This document shows positions 55,302 to 64,000 of a DNA stretch of 64,000 bases, in pieces. Origin of the DNA: Quillaja saponaria (lineage: Eukaryota > Streptophyta > Magnoliopsida > Fabales > Quillajaceae); the NCBI GenBank assembly GCA_029379385.1, contig CM055617.1:15942679-16006678 (forward strand). The letters are read 5' to 3'. The stretch's first letter is position 1; every line of letters starts with the position of its first letter. The notes under the pieces were generated by a model that saw only the letters and a list, made by a program, of their open reading frames with translations, did no database searches and was not told where the DNA came from. The position numbers were made by a program, and so were the translations under genes.

Positions 55302-57883
55302 AAATTTAAATTTCATGTTGTTGCTAAGAATTGTTTTAAGTATGAAATTTAATTATATAACATTATTATTGTTTTATATATATATATATATGTATATTTA
55401 TAACGTTATTATTGTTATATATATACAAGGTAGAAGGTTTAAGATGCAGATATTTATATTTTTTATAGGTAGAAGAATTGTGGCACATTTCACGTACAAA
55501 TGGTCTATGTAGTTTATTTTATTTTATTTTATTTTATTGTTTCTCACTTTTACTTGGTGTAGCTGTCTTAACTCTTGCTCTATTTTTCCTTTTGCACTGC
55601 CATAGCAGATCCAAAAATTTTTGGTTGTTCTTCATTGCTAGCCGTGAACTTTTTGTCCGAGAGGTGGATGGTTATGTTCTTGGACTGTGGTGGCTGGTTG
55701 GCTCTGTGTTGGTATAATTATGGGGGATGGAGATAGGACCATATTAGCAGGGAGTTACAGTTGTATTTCAATGGCAGTAGCTGAATAGCTACTTGAATCA
55801 GCTCATCATTAAATGTATAGTTGTAAGGATTGAGAGGTGAGTGTGGGTGTGTTGTGTTGGGGTTAATTTCACAGTGAGTAGCAAGGATTTCATTAAGTGT
55901 TGTGGAAGAAATTTTCTCTGTTTTAGACAATAAATTCCGCCACCCTATAGCCTGCTGACTAGAGAAAAAAAAAAAACTTCTGACCATGTTAATCAAAAAG
56001 GGTGGAGAGTTTTGATAGTTTTAGTCTTGGTATCAACCATGTAGGTAGCTCATTAGAGAAATTGTGAGTTTTAGGTTGGCTACCCCTATTTTGAGCAGCA
56101 ATTTAAGGCATCCAAGTTTTCTTTTTTCTTGACCGTAGGGGTGATAGTAGAACAGGAGTTCCAAGAAGTTTAGGCGAGGCTGCAAAGGGTGTGTGAAATG
56201 AGCTAATTATAATTTGTAAATGGTAAAAGGAGCGTGTGAAAGGGGGGGGAGGGTGGTTTAGAGACTAAGACAAGTAAGTAGATAAGATGAAAATATATCT
56301 CATGTTTTAAAAAAAAATGAAAATGAAAGTTGGAGTATTAGTTAATTAAAATTGTTGCAATTCTCTTAATGTTATTACGAATATAAAATAAGTGATTTGG
56401 ATTGCAACTAACATAAAAATGTTTAAGGCAAGCATCAAAAGTTGGAACTTAAATGATGTTAATATTGAAAAGTTTGATTTAATATTGATAGTTAGGTAAA
56501 TTAAAATTACAATTGGTATAGGAATAATTTTAACAGTTAAAGGAATTTGTTAGTATACGCATGCTTAGATACATATATGAATAAGGAAAATAAGTATATA
56601 TATATATATATATATATTTATATAGTAGGTTGCTATATAAAATTAAAAGAATTGTGTTTTCAATGACCATATTAAGTTGTTTACACAAATTCAGGAATTG
56701 TAGGATTAACTTTGACAGAAATAGTGTTAATAACTTACGAATTGGTGATTTTTAGCTTCGGATCATATTGAGCACATTCTGACACCTTCGCAGATGAGAT
56801 GGACGGACGAACCACGTCCTTAACTAGTGAGTGAATTATGTGCTTTATGATTATCTGGTTTTTGTACGTAACTATAGGTATATTTGAATGATTGTGTTAT
56901 AAGGAAAAATAAACAAATAAGTTATTTCAGTGATTTAATTGAATGATATGTGTTTGATATTTAATGTGATTGATAAGGGCCAACAACGCGAAATTTTCTG
57001 AGAAATTGTATTCATTCTCGAAATTAAAGTCTAGGTGCACCTAGGATATTTGAAATTGAAAGTTGATATTAGTTATTCTGATTCTGATAGTTACTCTGAA
57101 AACAATTAGAGTGCTCAGCATCGGTGAGATGGATTTGTGTGTGGAGAATCACTTGTTGTGCGAGCGCGTAAATGCCTGGTGGGGGGAGATATTGTTGTGC
57201 GAGGCTTAGTTACTCGTTGGCTCTTTGTTTATTAAATTGTTTATTATTTGTTTAGTTGTTTGAATGGTTTGATTGATACAATGCAAATTGTGCTCTAAGT
57301 GAATTGTGATCATATGAGAATTGTAATTACGTACGTGTATAAGAAATTTAAATAAGATATATGTGTGGTGTGATGCTAGGTACCCTTAGGGTACACGATT
57401 TGCTCACTGAGTCTTTGTGACTTATTCTTTCCTTTATGGTTGTTTTTTTTTTAGTTTCCAGGAAATCGCTATTGATCGTGAACAAAATTATTACCTGCCG
57501 ACTCTGCTGTGAGAAGGTATATCTCAGAGATCGCACACTTGGAACGTGTAGGATGATAATTGCAATTGCTTTAGCTGTTATGCTTTAATGTTAGACTTAT
57601 ATTGAATTCACCATGGTGATTACATGTTTTGTGAAGAGCAGAGCTCCTCTATATATTTTGATATTATCATTTACTGTGGATATTGTAAACAGGTTGTTTG
57701 TATATATTATGGCTATGTTCCACCATACGGGGAACCCTTGCTCGTATTTTCAGTAATATTGTAATAGTCTTTACTATAATGTGTTTATAAGTCTGTGAGA
57801 TACATTACTTGAGTATTCAGGGTTACGGGAGTATGGATACCCCTTTCCTTCGGCCAGTCATACCTCTATTTAAGGGTGTGACA
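55175..57883 (+). mobile_element. 3' LTR of Tekay/Del-like chromovirus
   Basis: 2,709 bp, from TGTTATAAATCG to GGGTGTGACA, followed by the target duplication TTCAC (57884-57888). Matches the 5' LTR in length and content. TA microsatellites at 55266-55296 and 56596-56620. Confidence 0.93.
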
Positions 57884-60879
57884 TTCACTATCCTTCTAGA
57901 CTTCTTTCCCTATTTTTTTTCTCTAGCTTGGCCATGAGAATTCCCTCTAGAATTCAATTCTGTCTCCTTCCTTTGTTGCTCTGTTTGTCTTCATCAATTT
58001 GTAAATTTCAGCTTCATAAATCTTGCTTGTAGTGAATGTGCTCCTTCTTTTCTTGCCATCATGTGTGAGTATGTATGATGTTAATGTAGGTAAATTAGTT
58101 CATCATATTTGCTCCCCTGTTTTGATTGGTGCTCTAGCTAAGTGCATCACCATTCCTTTAAAATTCGTGGGGCAGTAGCTTTAGGTGAAAGTTGCAGCCG
58201 TTAATTCCTTCCTCCTTTTGTTGTTTATAGACTTATGTTAATCCCCTTTCTTGTTGTGCAATCAACATCCTTTCCCTTTCATCTTGCTCAAATCATGAGT
58301 AGTTGTCTTTGGGAAGGTGGCAGAGTAGCTCTAGGAAACGGCAACTTGGTTGTCTTGTTCTAGCATGCAGCAGCTAGTTTGATGCTTGAAGGTGCAGCAG
58401 CTACCCTGCATCTTGCCGTGAGTGTGTTGCAGCAATGATTAGTGGTCTAGCTGTGAGCCTCATGGAGAAGGCATCCACGATTTTAACTTTGGGTCAGCCA
58501 CCTTCTTACTTTGGGATAATTATATGGCTCCCAATTTTGGTTATTTAGAGTAGTTTGATGATTTAAGCATAAGGGTTATGAAGTTGAAATAATAATAGGA
58601 GCAAGGAACATATAAAATAGTTACATTATTAGTGAAAAGTAAATTTGGAATGTGAAGGTATTAATATTAAAATTATATAATTCAAGTTCATGATGGAAAT
58701 TAGGTAATTAGTTTAATTTGAATTTAATGCTTAGAATATGAATAGTGTGTAAGATGAAAAACTTGAGTTTATTTTTAGGGGTATGTCTATATATATATGC
58801 ATACATCCACAGGTAATGAAATAAATTGCACTTAAGGTATTTGTTGAAAGGCCTAAAAGAAACTAATTATGTGAGTACGCTCAGTTTCCCTATTCTTCTT
58901 GAAACTTAGTTACTTCCTTAGTGGTATGGTTTAAAGGTTTGGGTTTGGATATTATTAGGAGGTAAAATACAAGTTGATAATGATGGAATTAGTTGATGTA
59001 GAGTTGAGTTATCACGAAAATCCAAGATTTAAATTTTATTATTATACAAGATTAATTCAATTTCAAGTTAGTATTTAAACTATGTTAAATGGGGAAAAGA
59101 GTAGTGATTGAATGTTTAAAGGAAATTGGAATTAGAAAGGAGTGTTGTTGGGAAAAATATGTAATTGAAGTTTTGATTATTTTAAATAACTAAACTAAAT
59201 TCAAGATGTATATTTGGAAAATGAGTAATATGTGGGAGGATGGAATTGTATTGATCTTATTGGGATGGATGTATATATAAGCATATACACTTGAAGTGAA
59301 ATTAATTATGCCATTAAGATATTTGATAAAATGTCTAATGAAAAACTAGTTGTAATAAAATGAATAGAACTTTAATAACACTTGATATATTTAATCTTGT
59401 TGGTTAAATATTATTTAAATATAAATAAAAGTCTAAAAACAAAGAGTAAAGTATTATTAGTTAAGTGGTTAAGAAAGGAGAATCTTGAAAACTTGGTTGG
59501 ATTAATATTAAAATTTCATGATTCAAGCTATTGGGTGATTTTAAAAGATTGGCTTAACGTGGATTTTATATTGGGAAAATAAGGAATGTTAAAAGAATGC
59601 AATAATATTGATTTCTTGGTATGTATGTATATGATATACACACACACGCGCATGCGCGCACATATATATATATATATATAAGTTTGAGTCATTAGAGGGT
59701 TATAACATCAAAATTTATAAAGTAAGTAGTACTTAGGAATATGTTTCTCAGTTCCGAAATGTATTATTAATCCAATGATATGCATGGATTCAAAAAGAAA
59801 TGACGAGCGGGATCCGTATCACTGTGGGTGGATAACATATTCTTTGGTTGCTAGATAAAGTGTTTAATTGTTTATGTGTATTTGAATGAATATATTTGTA
59901 TAGATATATATATATATATATATAATAATGTATAATGCTATGAATTGAGTTAGTTGAATCGTATTTTACATGTGATTCTATTTGTGTTTGATAAGGACTA
60001 ATACAATGAGTTTTTATTTGAAATGATTTTTACATACGAGCTAGAATCTGGGTGCACCTAGGATACTTTGATTTGACTATTTGATATTTGATTATAAATG
60101 CTCGAGTAACACAGCCCTGGGAGATGGATATGTAAAGAGTATATATTTGTTATGTTGGCACAAAAATTGTCTGGGGAGGATATATATTTGGTGTGCGGGT
60201 GTTGAGTTACTCTAATTGGCTTTTTATGTGTTTTGAGTGCTTTGATTAATTCGTTTGTGTAGTTTATTATATGATTTGTGTTTATTTAATTGTATATTTT
60301 CTATATTTACGCCCGTGTGAAATTTAATTATTTTAGAATTCATATTATTCTAAAATTACTTGATCTATATATTTTATTCATGAATTAAATAATGCTAGTA
60401 TCATTTGGGTATGTTTTCTACCTGCTGAGTCCATGCGACTCACCCCTCTTTTGTTGATGATGATCTCAGTGGGCTTCAACCATCAATATTGGGCTTGTCG
60501 AGTATTTGGCAATAAGGTATATATTTGGGTGTCTGATTTTGCATTGTGTAATAGTTCAGTTATTTGTCATTGTGGTATAAAGCGGAGCAGAGCTTCTTTA
60601 GTATATTGATGTTGTTGGTAATTGGTTAAATGTAACTAGGTATTCTGTGTTTGTATTTTGGGTATATTCTAGTTTATAGGGAACCTTTGCCGAAATTTTT
60701 AGTTAAATTGTTATATGTTTCAGTAAATAAGCATTTTCATTTAAATTGCGTTTTCTAACTTTATTTTTAATCTTTAGTTTGGTCAAGAGTCGTATGTGTT
60801 TCTTTAATTTGTAGTCAGGGTTATAGAGATTTGTTTATCCACTTTTCCAGCCAGTCATGCCTTTGTGAGAGGTGTGGCA
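57884..60879 (+). mobile_element. Old LTR 'C', right part
   Basis: Beyond the 3' target duplication the DNA is itself LTR-like and related to the same family, but far more diverged: GTGCACCTAGGATACTTTGA (60052-60071), a stop-and-go match around 60110-60230, GCGGAGCAGAGCTTCTTTAG (60581-60600), and the end CAGTCATGCC…GAGGTGTGGCA (60853-60879), which parallels CAATCATACC…GAGGGTGTGACA of the younger LTRs. Joined with 46850-47274 it makes a ~3.4-kb LTR. No convincing target duplication was seen (GAACA versus GATGC), so it may not be a simple solo LTR. Confidence 0.6.
59634..59681. repeat. 48-nt strictly alternating purine-pyrimidine tract
   Basis: AC repeats, a CG-rich palindromic core ACGCGCATGCGCGC, and TA repeats in continuous purine-pyrimidine alternation; a candidate Z-DNA-forming site within the old LTR. 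Confidence 0.8.
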
Positions 60880-61637
60880 GATGCCTCCTAAAAAGCCAAG
60901 AGTTACAAACTAGAGGAGCTATATAAATGATGAACTAAGTATGTAAGAAAGCATACCAGATCAAAACACACATGTCGAAGCAAATTTTCAAAAGATGGAT
61001 CTCAAAATTGAATTCAAAACATCGAAATACCTTGGAAACCTTTTTGAAAATGTATTAAAAAAAATGAGAGGAAAAAAAAAAGATTAATTTGGGTAATGGG
61101 CTAAATCTAAGCATGAGATGGATGGGGACTGGTCTATTGGGCTAGTGATATGGTGGCTAGTTAGGAAACAGTCTAGGTCAAGGAAGGAAATGGGCTGGAC
61201 TTTTCTCTCTCTCTTATTTTCTCTTTTTTTTAAAGAGAAAACAAGATTGGGTACTAGGCTAGTGTAGGCCTAGATTTGATGGGTTATATATATATATATA
61301 GATAGATATATTCTTTATGCAGCAGTCTAGGTAAAGGAATTGGGTTGGATAGGTTACTAGGTTTGGGTCACGGGTCTAAGTATGTGTCTTGAGTCTTGAT
61401 AGCTTAAACAAGTAGGGTCTATTCTAGAAGTGAATTAGAGGTGGCAATGAATGGGAAAGGTGCAAGGGGGGTGCGTCCATTAGAGATAGGTAACAAACTT
61501 CGGGGAGCTTTGAGATTGACAAATTTTGCTCCTTTTGACGATAGCAAATTGTGAATCTGACGACTTCTATGGAGATGGCGGCGGGGCAACGACTGTTTGT
61601 GGCTTATTTCTGGTGATTTATAGGTGTTTCTCAGACT
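60880..61637. other. DNA between old LTR 'C' and right candidate LTR
   Basis: A TA/TAGA microsatellite at 61287-61309. About 61430-61620 is less AT-rich (CGACTTCTATGGAGATGGCG, GCGGGGCAACGACTG) and reads on the minus strand like a transcribed leader, but no protein is recognised. Confidence 0.35.
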
Positions 61638-61875
61638 TTAAAAGGTAACTGTTTATTAATTCATCAAAAACTTAATAACAATGTAAAATTAGGAGTTATT
61701 ATATAAATTCCCTGAAAACTTGATGGCATAAAAGATAAATACTTAGAATCCTAATAAAAAAGAAACTAATAACTCCTAATTATACTAAAAACTTATTAAT
61801 TTTATCTTTAATTCTAATATTACATAATTTAAATCCAGTTAAACTATAAATCGTAAATTCTATTTTTAAGTTCTT
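61638..61875 (-). repeat. Right copy of the ~230-bp direct repeat (candidate LTR)
   Basis: Partner of 45976-46210. Shared blocks include GGCATAAAAGATAA, AACTAATAACTCCTAATTAT and TTACATAATTTAAAT. No primer binding site is visible next to it, so whether these are LTRs or duplicated flanks is open. Confidence 0.55.
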
Positions 61876-62655
61876 CATCAACATGATTAATTAACAAACA
61901 CCAAATAAATTATAGAATATCATAAACACATAAAAAGAAGTATAAATGTTCATAAGTATAGGAAAAGAAAAAAACATGTGAGATGATAATCATGTATCTC
62001 ATAGAACAAGTTTATCCAATACCAAGTTACATCTAAAAGACCATTAGCAATGACGAAAGAAAAAACAAAGTAGCTTGAAATCAAGTAGTAAATTTGCACC
62101 TGAAAGTTGCTCCGTGCAAAACACTTGAGATAGTACTACAAAATTAAAATAACAAAAGCTTTGAGTTCAAAAACTAAGCTTCAAATTCATAATAGAGGAG
62201 CAAAAATTAAATTTTAATTATGCAAATATTAGCCACAGCATCAATCCTATGGTGGAATATATAAAATATAATCAATTGAAAACTTGGTCAACCATAATCG
62301 GCCATAGCATCAATCTTGTAGTTTTAATAAATTATGAGCATGATTGAGTTTAAATGATAAAAATTGAAGATGAATCATACTGAATTATAAAATGTGAAAA
62401 ATATCAAACAACTTAAAAGCCTTACTAAAAGGGGTATTTTGATCAGCATGAAAACAAAATCAGTCTAAACTTAATCATATCAAAAATTGAGCTATAAAGA
62501 CAGAGGAAGAAAGAGTATTATACTTTAACACCCATTTATCAGTTGAAAATCATCAAAATAAATCTTAAAGAAAAACTGCTTAAAAAGTTGGCATTGAACA
62601 AAATCAAAGAAGTTTTATAAACTAAAAGTAAACAGGGTGTATAGCACTTAAACAA
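61876..62655. other. AT-rich DNA
   Basis: No coding sequence recognised; it begins beyond the point where the copia integrase similarity stops. Confidence 0.4.
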
Positions 62656-62659
62656 CTAC

Positions 62660-63420
62660 AATTATCATTAATTAATCATTGTTCTTGCCATCTCTTAAAA
62701 AAAAAGGGCTCACCGGTGCACAAAGTGCTCCCCGGCTATTGTAAGGGTAGGGAGAAGGTGGGCGCACATGTATGCAGCCTTTCCCTTACATTTCTGCAAA
62801 GAGACTGTTTCCACACCTCGAACCCGTGACCTACAGGTCACCAAAGGAACAACTTACCGTTGCTCCAAGGCTCGCCCTCTGTTCTTGCCATCTCTTGAGG
62901 GGTCATAATTTTCCTCTCAACTATTACATTTTGTTGAGGAGTCTTTAGAGGTAAAAAATTATGCTAAATGCAAAAATCATAGAAAGTACTATTTTTAATA
63001 TATATTCATCATTGCTTTTAATTTTTGAAAAGTACAAGCATTTTTCATTTTTAACACGTTTGCGGAAGATTTTAAAAGATTAATAGACATTGCTTTTGTG
63101 AGAAAGAAAAAGTACTCGACTAAATCTTGAAAAATCATCAATGATGATAAAAGTATATTTGCTTCCTTCGAGGCTAGTAGTTTGAGTAAGACCAAACAAA
63201 TCTATATGAAGTAATACAAGTACCCTTGAAGTAGAAGTAATATTTTTACTTTTGAAAGATATTTGGTTGGTTTTCCAAATTGACAAGCATCGCAATTTTT
63301 TTTCAAGATAAAAATTAATTTTTAGATAATTTTGAAATAATATGCATGCTTGCATGACCTAACTTTCTATGTCAAAGATAAGCATAATCATGTGTGACAG
63401 TTAAGCAAGTGTTTTTAGAC
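62660..63420 (-). pseudogene. Ty1/copia integrase (relic), interrupted by a SINE
   Basis: Minus-strand frames 63080-63355 and 62995-63195 overlap and together give CDACQFGKPT-like zinc residues (about 63290, in a shifted frame), SFKSKNITSTSRVLVLLHID, LFGLTQTTSLEGSKYTFIII and DDFSRFSRVLFL, the copia integrase core (LLHMDLFGPxxxxSLxGxxY… VDDFSRFTWVxFL). The first catalytic Asp (HIDLFG) is kept. The C-terminal core appears as TPQQNVIVERKIMTPQEMAR (62897-62950), with Glu present in VERK, where the SINE (62697-62879) is inserted; the frame resumes RTMIN on the far side and then fades. Stops and shifts throughout. Confidence 0.88.
62697..62879 (-). mobile_element. T-tailed Au-like SINE with 17-bp TSD
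   Basis: TGTTCTTGCCATCTCTT occurs at 62680-62696 and 62880-62896, a perfect target duplication. On the minus strand the element begins with GGCGAGCCTTGGAGCAACGG (A-box region), has a B box GGTTCGAGGTG (62814-62825 on the complement), then GGAAACAGTCTCTTTGCAGA, AAGGCTGCATACATG and GTGCACCGG, and ends GAGCCCTTTTTTTTT. This is the layout of the plant Au SINE group, which ends in a short T run. At 183 bp it appears complete. SINEs rely on LINE enzymes to move. Confidence 0.93.
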
Positions 63421-64000
63421 AACTTGTTTAAGTAAACGACATAAATGTTGTTCCTTCTTTGTCCTATGAATTTTATATTTTTGTCTTGAATACTTACTAT
63501 CAGACAACAGTTTGGGGCAATGATTACTTTGTGTTCTCTATCGCAAAGCTGGCTAATACTTGGAAGATTATATTTTAGCCTAGGGACAAAGAGAACATGT
63601 TCAACTTGGTTGTTCTCATTGACAATAGTGCCTAGTCCTTCAATTCCTCCTTTGATATCCTAAGGTGAAAAATCCATACTTAAGAAATGAGAAACACTCA
63701 TTTTTACCTGTCATGTATTTTGAACAACAATTATCAAGCATCTAGAAGGAATCTATTTCTTTTTCTTTTAGACAATCTTGTAGCTGAAATATCATTTAAG
63801 AATTTGGTAGCCAATTTTGCTTAGGTCTTGTAGAGTTATTCTTAATTTCTAAATGGAGTTTTGGGATTTTAGGTACCCAAACCATTTTTCCTTTTTGTTT
63901 GTCATTTTTCTTAATTTTACCTATTGAGACTAGTTGAGGGACTAGAGTGATAACCATTACATGCTTTATCAAAAAGTACATCTTCGACTACTAAGTGGCA
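63421..64000 (-). pseudogene. Ty1/copia gag-protease region (relic)
   Basis: The 63796-63981 minus-strand frame has KGKMVWVPKIPK (compare …xxWVPK linkers of SIRE/Maximus-type copia). About 63706-63741 reads MLDNCCSKYMTG, the protease site, where the family has YLDSGCSRHMTG (DSG replaced by DNC). The pre-integrase region follows to about 63420 in broken form. The remainder of gag lies right of the window. It is continuous with the integrase relic. Confidence 0.78.

Noticed and set aside
58025..58036. CTTGTAGTG string resembling a CACTA right end
   Set aside because: It lies in the old LTR 'C'; there is no subterminal repeat structure, and the duplicate copy at about 50132-50142 reads CTTATAGTG.
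60880..60913. MPPKKPRVTN start directly after the old LTR, like a Del-type gag N-terminus
   Set aside because: Stops after ten codons and lacks a primer binding site or leader between LTR and ATG; probably chance.

Overview
This is nuclear DNA from a flowering plant, most likely a eudicot. The evidence is AT-rich intergenic sequence, plant-specific retrotransposon lineages (Tat, chromovirus and copia types), a plant L1-type LINE with an RNase H domain, tRNA-derived plant SINEs, En/Spm (CACTA) transposon remnants, an endogenous plant pararetrovirus, and a plant-specific DUF247 gene relic. The species cannot be named from the sequence. I see no intact, clearly functional protein gene: every recognisable coding region carries stops, frameshifts or truncation.

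Layout: 1-0.5 kb, Ty3/gypsy gag fragment (minus). 1.0-2.5 kb, small tandem repeats, a scrambled patch containing a short piece of LINE ORF1, and a 512-bp TIR element. 3.6-14.6 kb, a decayed Tat-lineage Ty3/gypsy element on the minus strand (gag near 14 kb, protease-RT-RNase H-integrase 9.4-4.4 kb) with a probable antisense ORF beyond its integrase. It is interrupted by two solo LTRs with exact 5-bp target duplications (5211-6460, CCAAG; 10238-13052, CTAGC). 15.3-16.0 kb, gag-like residue with an ultra-short LINE insertion. 16.4-17.9 kb, DUF247 pseudogene with a TATA box. 18.3 kb, a LINE 3' fragment. 19.4-19.8 kb, a 209-bp tandem duplication. 20.8-22.1 kb, a CACTA-type terminus and two exons of a 20S proteasome alpha-5 gene. 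22.5-28.5 kb, chromovirus gag, primer binding site and LTR (minus), the LTR itself split by another LTR; an A-tailed SINE lies at 28.5 kb.

30.3-36.3 kb holds a full-length but dead L1-type LINE (minus) with a near-perfect 18-bp target duplication. 36.8-40.8 kb holds rearranged endogenous pararetrovirus segments in both orientations; the coat-protein zinc knuckle precedes the movement protein, as in cavemovirus/solendovirus-type genomes. 41.2 kb has a short LTR-like end with a tRNA-Met primer site. 42.7-44.7 kb has a CACTA terminus, a ~165-bp tandem repeat array and a TNP2 transposase fragment.

46.0-61.9 kb is a nested block: a ~230-bp direct repeat pair surrounds an old LTR (46850-60879), which was split by a Tekay/Del-like chromovirus (47275-57883; two ~2.71-kb LTRs, TSD TTCAC). 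That element carries an extra copy of its own 3' flanking DNA between the 5' LTR and gag, evidence of tandem duplication followed by LTR recombination. 62.7-64 kb is a copia polyprotein fragment (minus) whose integrase is interrupted by a T-tailed SINE with a perfect 17-bp target duplication.

The 'genes' here do not form pathways. The interest lies in the insertion chronology, the recombination scars, the captured host exons and the viral relic. Identities and lineages are by eye from translated motifs; no database search was run.
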